From Onchocerca volvulus (Eukaryota; Nematoda; Chromadorea; Rhabditida; Onchocercidae): 64,000 nt of DNA. Each line of letters starts with the position of its first letter. Positions within the stretch are counted from its first letter, which is position 1. The translations under genes and the position numbers were made by a program. The DNA lies in NCBI GenBank assembly GCA_000499405.2, contig HG738138.1:15330554-15394553 (forward strand), given 5' to 3'. The notes beneath the pieces were generated by a model, which saw only the letters and a list, made by a program, of their open reading frames with translations, did not search any database and had not been told where the DNA came from. Shown here one piece after another: positions 52,001 to 64,000 of this stretch.

Positions 52001-54701
52001 AAAAAATGAATTTCACTTAATATGAAATTTCACGTAATGAACAAACTCGTAATTTCGAACACGTAAACAAAGCTTCCGGTTTGATAAAAATATGTTGAGC
52101 TTTGAGGATAATACTACGAGCGGATAATTTTGAATTAGTATGCAATGCTCCAACCGTTGATTCAAATGTTACTTTGATAGCTTTAATACGACCAGACACC
52201 TGAAAAAAAGATAAATTTCGAAGTTTAGTACGAATTATAGGTAACTAATAAGATTTGTCATTAACAGAAGTAAAATAAATTTGGAACTAAATATGAATAA
52301 TGCTAATAATTCATTGATTAAAGATCTTTCAGCAAGTGATCATTTCTCATTTGTAACTATTCGATTTGTGAATTTTTCAATTCATTTGATTATCTTTGAA
52401 CTTTAACACTAGTTCTTTTATTTCATCCAGAAACTAAATCGAACTTATTCCTGTTAATAAAACCGAAAGTTTAAGATTCAGATATTGCCTATTAATCGAT
52501 AAATGGATATAAGAAACTAGACTGTTGATATCATCTGATAATCTCGGGAATAAATGAGCAATATTAAGATTTTTTTTGAATTCGTAATATATATAAATCG
52601 ATAGCAGAACTATTTTTTTTTCTTACTTATATAATGCTGTCACATAAAATTGAAATGATATATTTGAAATTCGAAATACTTTGAACACAATATTTTCAAG
52701 ATTTTTGAAAAATTTTTATTTTTAAAATAATTCTGCAAATGTATTATAAAATTTTCTACAACATTTTATATATTTTATTATCATAGTTGTTTACTTATTT
52801 TTTTCCATACTTTGTTTACTTATATACTTGAAGGATATATTTTCACGCACCTCAAGATTAGGGCCTGCTACACCTACGTGATTTAGTTGCGTACTGATAT
52901 CACGAACACACGTTCGAATATCACGTTCGTGTGCCAAAGGATTAACATAAACACATATATCTGGTTTACGTTCCATCTAAAATTGAAAAAAAAGAAAATT
53001 GATTTCATTTGAATTTCCAAAAGTTTGTTAATAAAATTTTAAAAAATTTTTGAATTTTTAGATGAAGTTATTTTGCAAAAATCTGAAAAATTTTTAAAAC
53101 ATCATGATGAATTTCATATCGGCTTGATATCTACTGGATTCATTGAATTTAATTCTAAACTTACTATATGTTGAACGGTAATTTTATATTGTTGTTCTAA
53201 TCGTTGAACAATAATGATTATACCACCACTCATTTGTACACGTATTGGTGGCCATTTAATTGACTGATCATATGGTACTATCACCTAAATAAAATATTAT
53301 AAATAAAAAAATTCTTAATTTTAAATGAAATTATAATTAATAAACAATAAAATAAGATACAAATAAGAATTTAATAGCAGAAAAAAAAAATTAATTCATG
53401 GAAAAGTATAAATAAACAAACAAATATTTTATTACACATAATTAAATACTCAAAATTAATATTTTTTGATTTTTGATATATATTTAACAAAAAAGCTTCT
53501 TTAAAAATAAATTTCATACTTGAATAACGAAAATCAAACTTTTAAATTTGCACTCATAGTAAAAAAAAAAGATAAATAAAATATTTAAAAATATGCTTAG
53601 ATTGCAAATTGATTCTGAACAAGACTAAACTTAGTAAAAAATAAATTTGAAATACGCTTAATTTCTTCCTAATTTTTTTGCACATTATTTTCTTGCAAAA
53701 ATTTTGCACTCATAACGAAAAATAATAAATGAAATGTTTTAAAATATATGTAGATGGCAAAATTGATTCAAAACAAGACCTCAGTAATAAAATAAACTTA
53801 AAATACGCTTGGTTTTCTTCCAATTTTTTTTTTCACTTACATATTTTTTAAAAAGTCATCTAGCTACATATGCTACAGTACATTATGGATGAAATTAGAT
53901 TCGAAATATTTAGAACAATCGGAAAAAAAAAAATCTTAAATATTTTAATCTTTTCAATTTAAAAAAAAATTTTTTTGCTTACATACTTTCCGACAAACTT
54001 ATAATAGTTATATACACTATTTTTCATTATGGATAAAAAATTGCACTAATAACTTATTCAAATTGGTATGCAAGGAAATGTATTCGAGAAAGCATCATAT
54101 TAAAATAAAATTTGCATAACTCAGAAATAAATATGCAACACTTTTTTCTTCACTTACCAATCGCTAATTTTTTCAAAAAAAAAAAAAAAAAACTCGGAAA
54201 TTTCGAAAATTTTATGTAAATTATTCCAGAAATTTTGAAGGACTGACATGGGTCATTCTAAGAATTTTGAATTTTTTTATAAACTATTCCAAAAATGTTG
54301 AAAATTTCGTCAAGTAAACAATTTTAAAAAAATTTCGCAAAAATTTAGTTGAGTCAAAAACAGAAAAATTCTGGAAATTTCATTAAATGAAAAATAGCGG
54401 AACTTTTGGAAATTTGATACAAATTAGAAAATTGCAAAAAATTTGAAATTTTGATATAATTTAGTTGAGAAATTTTGAATTTTTAGCATAAATTAAATAA
54501 TGCGGAAAATTTGAAAATTTTCCTACAAATACAATAAAAAGGAAGAAACTTGCCTAATTATTAAAAGTTTATTTTAATGAAATAAATAAAAATTAAAAAA
54601 AAAAAAACCTGTGCAATGCGTAATTCTTCCAATAGCTGTACACGAGGCTTTCGTCCTTTTTCAACTTTTAAATAAAATTTTCCACTATCATTTGTAACCA
54701 T
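40037..54701 (-). CDS. Large beta-solenoid-like protein with an ankyrin-like segment, 16 exons, unrecognised family
   Basis: Exons in transcript order: 54609-54701, 53165-53284, 52851-52976, 52047-52199, 51496-51639, 50569-50729, 49930-50083, 49433-49606, 49258-49329, 48324-48468, 48021-48112, 47162-47309, 43512-46638, 42239-42415, 41973-42080, 40936-41158, 40037-40231 (the 49258-49329/48324-48468 pair is one uncertain junction). Total 5412 nt, 1803 aa plus TAA. Phases agree throughout. A variant ending one exon at 49248 (strong GTAAGT) and starting the next at 48458 gives the same length. Residues 72-260 and about 400-1450 show repeated short strands of the LxIxGxLxV type with Gly turns (for example LTIGGQLEVLDGPLILKG, RIEISGNGELQNMNRIFAND), as in right-handed beta-solenoids and haemagglutinin-type repeats. 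Residues about 266-345 look ankyrin-like (GYTALKQIK, VAQLLEDGVDLN, DDDTPRKIAIRKY). The tail (1570-1803) is charged and probably disordered. No signal peptide or membrane segment is visible. Function is unknown. Confidence 0.75.
41490..41960. repeat. Tandem array in an intron of the large gene, about 80-90 bp period
   Basis: About five to six units resembling ACCAAATTATGCGACAGGTA, TTAACTGTAATTCAAATTC, TGAATTAAAAGTT(C/T)ATT and AGGTAATTTTAGGTTTAATA in that order. It fills most of the intron between the exons ending at 41158 and 41973. Confidence 0.8.
42540..43140. repeat. Three diverged units of about 175-180 bp in an intron of the large gene
   Basis: Blocks like TTTTAATTAAATATGCAAAT, AATCATATAAAATAATGAAAT and a GTTTAATTTAATTTTG stretch recur near 42640, 42808 and 42990, with ATATAAAAATATAAAT(G/A)TCAAC before two of them. 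The array runs right up to the 28S-like fragment. Confidence 0.6.
43147..43452 (+). pseudogene. Fragment of the 28S (large-subunit) rRNA gene
   Basis: About 300 bp match conserved LSU rRNA: GCGATTCTGACGTGCAAATC near the start, then GGGGTGAAAGACTAATCGGA, CTATCTAGTAGCTGATTCC and CCCTCAGGATAGATGGAG, then GCATAGACATTGAATGTG, GGGCCATTTTTGGTAAGCAG and AACTGGCGCTGTGAGATGAA. Many substitutions (for example CGGACTATC for CGAACCATC) and local rearrangement near 43265-43330 show it is not a working rRNA gene. The order and the stem sequence around CTTGCTTGAATGAAGC resemble nematode 28S. It lies in the intron between the exons at 43512 and 42415 of the large gene, on the opposite strand. Confidence 0.9.
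53540..54130. repeat. Diverged tandem repeat in an intron of the large gene, about 157 bp period
   Basis: Units near 53547 and 53704 share TTTGCACTCATA, AATAAATGAAATATTT.AAAA, GCAAA.TTGATTC, AACAAGAC and AAATACGCTT followed by CTTCC(T/A)AATTTTTTT. A weaker third unit lies near 53980-54130. The following stretch to about 54540 is rich in GAAATTTTGAAAATTT-type motifs. Confidence 0.65.
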
Positions 54702-55137
54702 CTATAATAAAAGTTAAATTTTGAAAAAAAACTTTTAAAAAAAAAATTTATTTTAGAAATATACAAAATGGATATAATATCAGACAATCATATATCTATA
54801 TATATATATATTTATTAATTCATGCCTGGATTGTATTTTAATACTGATAAATTGCTGAGTAGATATGAACATTTTAAAACTTATTTATTTCATTTGGAAA
54901 TTTTACATACAAAGCAAGTGATATTGCATAAATTAGGGAATATGAATACTTATAAACGATAAAACTATTTCAAAAGCTCAAGATTAACAACTTACGGTAA
55001 TTTCATATAATGAATAATTATATGATTGTAACTTCAAAACCACAATATTAATTTAATTCCATATTTTCACCAATTTTTATTTTACATTTTTAAATTTAAT
55101 TCAATTCATTATAAATGGTAATGCTTTAATGCTTTAC

Positions 55138-55170
55138 CTTCTTTTCAATAATCGAGTTTTTGTTTTTCAT
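55138..55170 (-). other. Possible upstream first exon of the large gene
   Basis: Eleven codons, MKNKNSIIEKK, end at a GTAAAG donor in phase 0, compatible with the exon starting at 54701. That downstream exon itself begins with ATG right after its AG, so it may instead be the true start reached by trans-splicing. Neither choice can be decided from the sequence. Confidence 0.3.
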
Positions 55171-56995
55171 AGCTTTTGTGCATTTCTGCTGCTTTGTTTG
55201 CAAAATTTCCAAATGAAATAAACAAATTTTAAAATGTTTTCATCTTCTTTTCTTAGCATTAAAGTTCAAAATAAACTATAAATTAGAAGGAATTAAATAA
55301 GAGAAAGATAAAAAATATCAGAAATATAAAAATCCACATTTTTTTTTTTGAAAACAATCATTCCCCACTTATTAAACAAATATGAAATGAAATTATTACG
55401 AATAAAAAAATAGTAACAAGTTTTAAGTGCAAAATTACTTGTAATAAAGAGATTTAGTTCCAGAATAATTGCAAGAAAATGTATAAAATACTCATTTTTC
55501 GTTTCAAATTTAAAAAATAAGAAATTTTAATGCCAACGAAATTTTGTTTAAAATAATATCTGTTTAAAAGAAAGAAAGCAGACGACGAATTAACCAAATA
55601 ATCCAATTCATGTTTTTCTTTTTTTTTTTTTTTATTAAAGTGATATGATAAGTTGACAAGTTGCTAATATAATACTAAATATTTTTTTTTCTTCGATCCT
55701 TACAATATACCTATATTAAGAAAAATGATAAAATATAATTTAATAATAAAAATTCACAAAGCAATTTTTACTTTTATAAAATTTATTTAAACTTATTCAA
55801 TCAGGATTTCAGGAAATTTTAATTCGTTGAAATAATTTTTGCACCAAATTATGTAACTTAAAGTAAAGGAAAGGAGAAATATAATATTCAAATTATTATA
55901 AAAAATGCAAAGTGATCGTGAAAAAATGCAAAATAAAACGGTTTTATTTTATAAGAAAAAAAAAAACAGGAGAAACATCAAGAAATGATTCGATTGATAT
56001 AAATTCAAAAAAATTATTTAATTACTAAAATAATATCTAACCGGAAAAATGAGATAGTAAATTATCGAATTCTTAGTCCAGTATATCTTTATAAGATTAT
56101 AAAATAAGGTCAAATTATAAGAATCCGGTTAAAACGAATGGTCATTACAGAACTGGAAATTTGACTGAATCAAACTGATATGAGTTTATGCTTTGTTTCC
56201 TTAATTTTTTTGTGATATTGATTGAGATTTTGAAATTTCAAAATTTCCACATATTTTATAAACAAAATGAGATTTCATGATCGCTGAATGACATATTTTA
56301 ATGAAATGCATGGTACTAGACAATACTCAAATTATAGAAGAGTAATTATAATAAGATAAAACTTTTTCGTAAGAATAATCATTGATAAGACTTACTGATA
56401 ATCAATCATCATGATAAAAGTAAACTAAAAATAGGAATATTTAGGGGAAGCAAATTAATTAGATGAATAGTTCTGGCCATATAAATCAAAAAAATCGAAT
56501 GAAAAAGGATATAATAAGATATGCCTAATTCTAATCATACAGATCATATAGATATTATTTTGAAATTTAATTCTTCATACTAAACTTATAATCATATTTG
56601 AAATGAAAATAACAAAAACAATAACCAGAAACAGTAAAAATAAATACTGAAAACAACAAAAAATGGTATCAAAAATGGTAAAAATAATGTAGAGTAATAA
56701 TTTATTTTGTCATTGTCAATATATAAAATTTCTTAAAATTTTCAAATTGATACCCATTAGATATTTTACGGAGTTGTTTACACGAATGATTTCTAAAATG
56801 AAATAAACAAATTAAATATATAAATAGTGAATTTTAAATGAAATAAACAAATTAAATGTATAAATATTACTGACGACAATAATCATAAGCAAGAAGAAAA
56901 ATGATAAACAAATAAGGAAATGAAAATAAACAACAACAACAAACAGAGAAATTGCTTAACGAAAAATACTCTGTATAAAAAAATGTAAACTAAAT

Positions 56996-56998
<3 letters not shown>

Positions 56999-57041
<43 letters not shown>
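56999..57041. repeat. (AG)n microsatellite
   Basis: About 20 perfect AG units followed by an A-rich stretch, directly before a short higher-GC island at 57100-57150 that has no sustained frame. Confidence 0.95.
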
Positions 57042-57045
<4 letters not shown>

Positions 57046-60000
57046 AAAAAAAGAAAAGGTTTTATCTTATTGCAGAAAAGATGAAATATCTATTTTTCAA
57101 CTGCCATCTGTCCTGTGTGCGCCCATATGTCTCTCTTTGGTGTAACTGAAATTTTTATTTTAATATACGTATAGACTGTATACTAAACATATATTGTGAT
57201 ATAGCCTTGAAACTTTGTTAAATTATCGGTTGAAATTTCATGCCTTATTAAGACAATCATCTTTTGATGAAGAAAAAGCCGAAATTTCTTGTCATTCAAA
57301 AATCATTTCCGATGAGTCATTTCATGCATTTTAACAATAAGCAGTGATTTAGAATTTGACGGAACATGTTTGTCTTTTTGATGGTCCCTTTGAAACTATC
57401 TTCGCACTATTTGACCTTTAATACTTTTTGTTCACAGTAATTACATCTTTCGATTTTCCCGACATAAAAATCTAAAAAACTTGAAGATTTAAACTTTGGC
57501 CTAAACTTATGCAAGTATATATCTCATTATTACTTATTGTTTGAGTAATAAGCAGACATACATTTGCATACAAGTTAATTATATAAGGTTAATTTTATAG
57601 CATGTAGCAATTACAATATAATAAGACGACAATAACAATAATACTAATAAAACAATAACAGTATAGCAATATAATATACATAATCAATAAGCAACAAGAA
57701 TAACACTTATAAAGTGCGATTAATTTGGTTCATTTGCATAAGATACAAATATGTTCAATAATAATTAAATATTATGATTAATTTAATTCAAACATAGAAA
57801 TATGAATGCGTAAATCTTTCATTAGAAGAAAAAAAAAATTACGCCATTTTCTAAAAATAAAACAAGCACATTTGCAATTTGAAAAATATTGTGAAAGAAA
57901 ATAATAACTAGGAAATCAATATTGGAAAAATACCGAAAATTGAAAAAATGATGTTATCATCAATATATACAATTTTTTACGTTTATGTATGAATGTATAA
58001 AATGTGTAAAATTTTTTAAATAATTGTATTTGCAAGTTTAAGAAATACAGTCCAAAAAGTAATATTAGGAATAAGAAAAATGATATCTAAAAAATATAAT
58101 GTAAAAAATAGAAAAAATGATATCGAATAACAGTCGTTAAAACGTACAATTCTCAAGTTTATATATATATACAATGTGCAAATTTTCATAAGCAATTATA
58201 TAATTTAATTTAAAAAATTTTACCTAGAAAAAAATGACTTTTGAGCAATTAAATGATAAAAAATCATACCGCTGTTTTTTTCTAAATAAAACAATTATAA
58301 AAGCAATTTTAAAAAAAAAAAACCAAAGATATAGATGAAATGAATTTAAAAATTATGTCAAGACGAAAATTAAGAATATGTAGAATGGAAATGAATGAAT
58401 TATCAATTAAAATAAACAAAAAAATTCTAGCACTGCAAACAATAACATATATTTATATGCATCCAACAATCATTTCGCTGAAAATTTCAACGATAAATGG
58501 ATAAACATATACAAACAAAACAGTGTAATGATTGAGAGATGGATTTTAGTAAGCAAGCAGATTTGGATAGATAAAACACTTCAAAATAGAAAAAGAATAA
58601 ATTTACTAAAAATTTCATTAAAAAGACAAAAAAAAAAATTCCCTCTTTTTTCTTTTGTTTCCTCAAAAATAATATTAGCTGATAATTTTCGTATTATTAT
58701 ATCATCATTTTTAACATTTTTTCCTTTAAATCATTATCTTATTGATTAAATTCTTGAATTTTTATTCATTTTCAACTTTTAAATATTAATTTTTACAAAT
58801 AAAAAAAGGCTTATAGATATAATTTGATTGAATGTAATATCATATGACAACTAGAATTTTTTTTTGGAAATTATTTTTGTTTTAAATAATCATTTCTTTT
58901 TTACTTATTACAATAAATAATTCATTTCCACTCCATATATCTTTAATTTAATACGATTATTAAATTAATTCAGGTTTTTTCTGATTTAAGTTTTTTTAGG
59001 TAACGATTTCAATCAAAAATCATGGATATTATTATTATTATTTTGTTAAGTTATTAAAGTAGAAAAATGAATTATCGTTTTATATTGTATAATTATTAAA
59101 AGATTCATTCAAATTTTAATAGGAAATTGAAAAATATTCAATTAAATCATTTAAAAGATAGAAAAATCAATGCAATGGTGAAAAAGAAGGAGAACAAAAA
59201 TATCATTTTTGTTGCCAATTTTATTTTTGTTTTAAATTTTATTATTCAAAAATTTTCTTTAAATCTTTACATTTTTTTCATTGCCTATTCGTATATATAT
59301 ATAAGTAAAATGATGCCAATAGATTGACAATATAAATTTATCAAGGTGGTTAGTTTAAAATGACCTCATTAATTAGATCTAATAATGATGCCTTAATCGT
59401 TTTCAAAAGCTTTCATTTTAATTTCTTCATCTTCTCGAGTAGTTTTTGATTGTGTTGATTGATGGCCCCAAAATTTTGCATTTTAATTTTCATTAATTAT
59501 CTATATGGACAATTAGTTTGAAAAAAATTGCCACAGAGAAATTATACTATGCCATATTTCTTATAAATTTCAATTTATTATATATTTCCAGTAAAAAAAA
59601 AAAGAGAATGATGCCTAAAACATATCAAAAAAGTTATTATCATCATTATTAGTAAATATGACTGGAAAATGATGAAAAGCATTAAAGAAATAGAAAAAAT
59701 TGATTAATCAAATATTTTAAAATATTTTATCATTAAAAAATGCTTTAAAGTAAATGAAAAACTGATTCGAATAAATTTTTCTTCACATGAAATAGGCGTT
59801 CAATTGAGCTGTTCATTTTTTTCATTTTTTCGTTTTCAATTTATTTCACAACTAGAAAGCGACTTTCATAATTATATAAGCTCAAATTAATATATTTGCG
59901 AATATTAATGGAGAATTTTCCATTTTAATTGCTTAAAATTAATCTTAAAATTCCTCGCAATTTAGATTAATTGATAACTTTCCAAGTTATAATTAAGTTA

Positions 60001-60321
60001 GACTTGTGCTTGAATGAACTGGTTACTTTTTTCTATAGCTTAAAATGTTTAATTTTTATGACTAATTACACCAATAAATCGTAATCCTTCATAATATTAG
60101 CTCATTCATTAATAAAAAGTAAATACTGATAATTATTGATTAATTATGCAAATGATTGGATTTTAATAAGAAATTTCAAACAACAAAGAAAAAAAAATAC
60201 TGCAAGAACAATAATTTTATTACAGAAATTTTCACTTCATCGTTGAAAAATCACAGTGGGCAAATAATGATAAAAATGATGATGATAATAACAATGATAA
60301 AAATAATAAAAATAGCAGCGA

Positions 60322-60322
60322 C

Positions 60323-60385
<63 letters not shown>
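60322..60385. repeat. (AAT)n microsatellite
   Basis: About 20 AAT units. They create artificial poly-Ile and poly-Leu frames on the two strands. Confidence 0.95.
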
Positions 60386-60389
<4 letters not shown>

Positions 60390-60741
60390 AATAATAATAA
60401 TAACAATTTTCTAACAATCCATCCATCCAAAATCTACTGCATCCTGCTTATAGGTATTGAACTCAACCTGTCTCTACCACACTTTTTCAAGGACCTTTAA
60501 AATATTTGTCAATCTTGTTTACAATCTAAATGGATATGTCCATTTCATAATTTCCACTTAAAAATAATAAATTGAACTATTCTGAATGAAACAAATTTTG
60601 CAATTAACGAATGAAATGAATGAGAGTTGGAGAAAATCCATTTTGAGATGCAAAAGATTTGACATTTCATCAATTTGCGAAGAGTTGAAAAGGTAGAAAT
60701 GCTTGAATAATTTCGAAAAATATTGATTTCTATTTTTATAG

Positions 60742-61220
60742 AAGCAATATAACAGGCTCGGAGAAACGTTGACTGAATTAGTTAAAGGTTAGCAATCTAT
60801 TAATAAAGTAGTTAGTTTTAGGCAACGATATAACAAGGAAAAATTTTAAGAAATATTGAAAAACTTATAGAATGAAAGTAAGATATTTCTATCTTCATGG
60901 AAACATATCGACGGAAAAACATTGGTTGAATTAATTAAATTCTCACAATCAATTAATTAATTATAGTCTACGATATCTAATAGATTCAGAGAAAAGCTGG
61001 CTGAATTAATTAAATTATCGGCAATCTATTGAACAATTATTTAGTGTTATCCATGAAATAATAAGGGATGATTTTAAGAAATATTGAAAAATTCATTGGA
61101 TGAAAGTGGTATTTAATTTTTACGTAATATATAATAGATTTGAAATAACATCAACCGGATTAATTAAATTCTGACAATCTATTAATTAATTAATTGTTTT
61201 TAGCTAATGAACTAGAAAAG
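60742..61220. repeat. Tandem array with about 120/245-bp periodicity
   Basis: The half-unit GAGAAA.GTTG.CTGAATTA, (G/A)TTAAATTCT.(G/A)CAATC, AATTAATTA.TTAGT recurs near 60758, 60915, 60993 and 61145. A second module, GATTTTAAGAAATATTGAAA, then A(C/T)TCAT.GAATGAAAGT, follows near 60840 and 61072. The two modules alternate, giving a composite repeat. Confidence 0.7.
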
Positions 61221-61630
61221 ATTGAGTCTTAGTCCATGAAACAATAAAGTTGAGATTAAAAATGTCCATTGAAATAAAATAAAAAAAAAAAATGATTTAT
61301 TGACTGTTTATTTAACATGGCAAGAAAAATTGATAAAAATCAAATTATGATAATAATTATCGACAATAATTAATTCTGACGATAATAATTACAGTGACGA
61401 TAACAATAATTACTACTACTGTTAATGATACTATCTGATAATAATAATAATGATTAATGATAATATCTGCCAATCATTGTTGATTTTAATTTACTAAACC
61501 AAATATATGTCATCTGTATGATATTGAAAATGTTCATCTGAGATCTTACTGATAATTTTGATTCCAACTTAATTCATTCATTACGGCATAAACTTTGCTC
61601 TTTCCTCTTCTCTTCCTTTCTTTTTTTTTT

Positions 61631-61656
61631 CTCTCGCTCTCTCTCTCTCTCCCTCC

Positions 61657-61716
<60 letters not shown>
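61631..61716. repeat. (CT)n microsatellite
   Basis: More than 80 bp of CT repeat with two short interruptions. The antisense frame reads as Arg/Glu repeats and is not a gene. Confidence 0.95.
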
Positions 61717-61719
<3 letters not shown>

Positions 61720-64000
61720 AGACATCAAGAAATTAATTCAAAAATAAAATTCATACAGATAACAAAAATTACAACAAATTAAAAAATCAAAGCGAAAAGA
61801 AAAAAACGAACTGGTTTAAATTTCTATTCGTTCAAATTGAAATGATCAAAGAAATTTCATTTCATTTATAACTGATTGTAGTGATCAAAGTTCTAATAGC
61901 ATGTCATTCCAATTTAAAATTTTTCTATTTTCAAATCAAATTTCAAGTGATGGTAACAGTAACTTTCTTCTCCTTTTTTGAAACTAAATTTCAAAAGATT
62001 TCTTCCTTTTTGCAAATTAATTGTTTAAAACACAAAAACAGAGTTTTTTCTTTTTTTTTTTTTTTTTTTTTATTAATAATTGCCTTTCTCATGATGAATT
62101 TAAGATAGTAAAAATAAGAATTATAATTCAAGTTAAACATTCGCTGAAAATGGAATAAATGTAAATTTCTTAAAGGTATTTGATTCCGATTTTTCAATTG
62201 TGTTCATGATTTTATTTTTGATAAAACAAAAACAAATAATCAGACATATCAATTAATTTAAATAGAAGACTGGAATTATTATAATATTCCTAATACTAAT
62301 CATTGCAGAAAATTAAAACAGAAAAAAAAAATTCTTGACAAAATTTCAAGATCAATTAACATAATAATAATTGTTACTTTATGAGTAAGAAAAAAAAAAA
62401 GAAAAAACAAAGGCAAAAACGGATGTTTTCCTCAATGTAATTTTCTCTGATTTTCCCGATTGCCAATTTACATTGTTTTATACCAGTATGAATCAATAAA
62501 GAATGTTTCCGAGACTGATTTTTAATCAGTTATTATTAGTTTTGCACGTGTTTGACGAATAAAAGATGTTTATTTTGAACAAAATTTGAGTTAATTAATT
62601 TTCGCCCAGAATAAATGAACGATAAAAACAAGAAATTATGGCTGTCAAATAAAAGTAAAGAAAGTTGAGAGTGATAAAATAAGAAAGAGAAATGAAGTTC
62701 TTTTTTTTTTGGCCATTAATTAATATTTTATTTATATAAATTAGATAAAAAAAAAATTACTTGAGTGTGACGAAAAAAGAAAGAAAGAAAAGTAAAAATA
62801 TGCTTTATTTATGGAATTAATCAGTTTAACATATGCAAATTAAAAAATGCTAGAATTTTTGAAAAAAATATATAAAAAGTAAGTATTAAAGAAAAGCTGA
62901 AAAAGAAAGGGGAAAATACGGAAAGAAAAAAGAGAGAGAGAGAAATTTTTCTTCTCGAATTTTTTAAAATCTAATTTTTATTTCGATGATAATAATGTAA
63001 AATGCTAAAGATAAATGGGTTAGGGATGACGAAAAGATGGAATGAATTAAAGAAAATGAACGGTATCATAATAATAATAGAACCGGGTGATTAACTGGTT
63101 TTTTTTTTTTTTTTTTTTTAAGAAGTCATTAATTTAATTATCTCTTCACTTCAGTATTCTACGTATATTGAAGTAAAGAAAGTTTTCAATTTTAACTTTT
63201 CTTACTTTTTTGAATTATGGAGGAAGTTTTTCTTTTGTTTTTCGTTTTTCGAGCAACATAAGTATTAATTAAAAAATTGGAAAATTCATTCAACAAAATT
63301 GTTTAACATACATAAGTTAAAAAAAATAATTTTTTTCTTTTTTAAATTTCATGAGCAACAATTTCACTTGTGTTTCACTGAATCCTATGATCAATAATTT
63401 TATTTGTTCTAATTTTTCGCTTTTTTCAAAAAAAAGAAGATACAAGGAATTAAATAAAATATCAAATATATCAAAAAACTGTATATTTTTGGGGAAAAAA
63501 AGAATTTGAAAAGAAAATAAAAAGACAGCTTTATTCCTATTTTGATTTTCATCCTTTTCTTTTTCCTCAATCGTTACTTATAATATTCGCATCAAATTTC
63601 AAATTTCACACATGGCATTGGAGAAATTTCACATATGGTATAATTCTTAACAAATTTATTTATACTAATTTTTCTCCTTTTTTGACCAAGAAAGAACAAA
63701 GAGTAAAATAAAATAGATTTATATTAAAGTTTGAAATTTGATTTATTATAGTTTCAACATGATTGGAATAAAAAATTTACAAAATCATAACATCAAGTTT
63801 CATTTATTTTAATCAAATATAATCAAGCAAATAATTTCGGACTCAAAAAAAGCACACAAGCTGATTTGTTTAAATTATCATCAAACTGTAACTGTTAATT
63901 TTTAAATTTTAGAATTTTTCTTTCAATTTACAATTTTTTCAAAAACAATTGTTAAGTTTGTAAATCTTAAAGACTTTTTCATAATACAGCGTAATAACAC

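Larger units (their letters stand above)
54702..64000. other. AT-rich upstream/intergenic DNA, no secure gene
   Basis: Beyond the possible first exon at 55138-55170, I see no exon-like series to the end of the window. Frames at 58528-58749, 59127-59327, 60156-60500 and 61881-62108 are low-complexity or microsatellite-driven. The region should hold the promoter of the large minus-strand gene, but no specific site is visible. Confidence 0.5.

Noticed and set aside
57060..57150. Higher-GC island after the AG repeat, considered as an exon or RNA gene
   Set aside because: No frame longer than about 30 codons, no convincing splice sites, and no tRNA or known RNA fold seen.
60156..60500. Plus-strand frame with poly-Ile (and minus-strand poly-Leu)
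   Set aside because: Generated by the AAT microsatellite.
61546..61728. Minus-strand Arg/Glu repeat frame
   Set aside because: Generated by the CT microsatellite.

Overview
The window is strongly AT-rich nuclear DNA from a metazoan, most likely a parasitic (possibly filarial) nematode. The evidence is short AT-rich introns with TTTCAG-type acceptors, a spliced-leader-like acceptor just upstream of the SEC61G start, a nematode-like fragment of 28S rRNA, and the general gene content. The species cannot be told from the window. Almost all coding information is split into small exons. Exons were joined by hand from GT/AG sites, reading-phase continuity and family resemblance.

Layout. (1) 615-1279, minus strand: SEC61G, the gamma subunit of the Sec61/SecY translocon, two exons, complete at 68 aa. 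(2) 1280-7420: no gene seen; it holds a degenerate minisatellite (about 1738-2140), a diverged duplication (4440-4785) and microsatellites. (3) 7421-10648, plus strand: a six-exon gene for a predicted secreted protein of 376 aa with a threonine repeat, a divergent Kunitz domain and a Pro/Gly-rich tail. (4) 12435-20450, minus strand: a nine-exon rhodopsin-family GPCR of the GnRH/AKH receptor type, 367 aa, ending right after the NPxxY region. (5) 20451-25327: AT-rich spacer with a two-level tandem array and one orphan exon candidate. (6) 25328-about 30600: a decayed Helitron with a Rep/PIF1 helicase pseudogene. It is preceded by two Helitron-type 3' hairpins, each followed by CTAG, and the second abuts the 5' TC end of the element. 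(7) About 30600-40036: AT-rich spacer with several degenerate arrays. (8) 40037-54701, minus strand: a 16-exon gene for a predicted 1803-aa protein with long beta-solenoid-like repeat tracts and a short ankyrin-like segment. I do not recognise the family. One intron carries a piece of 28S rDNA on the opposite strand. (9) 54702-64000: AT-rich upstream/intergenic DNA with microsatellites and one more tandem array.

The genes do not form a pathway. SEC61G is housekeeping secretion machinery, the Kunitz-like protein is predicted to be secreted, the GPCR is a neuropeptide-type receptor, and the large solenoid protein is unknown. The most unusual items are the solenoid/ankyrin gene with its single 3127-bp exon, the 28S fragment in its intron, the tail-less GnRH/AKH-type receptor, and the adjacent Helitron termini.
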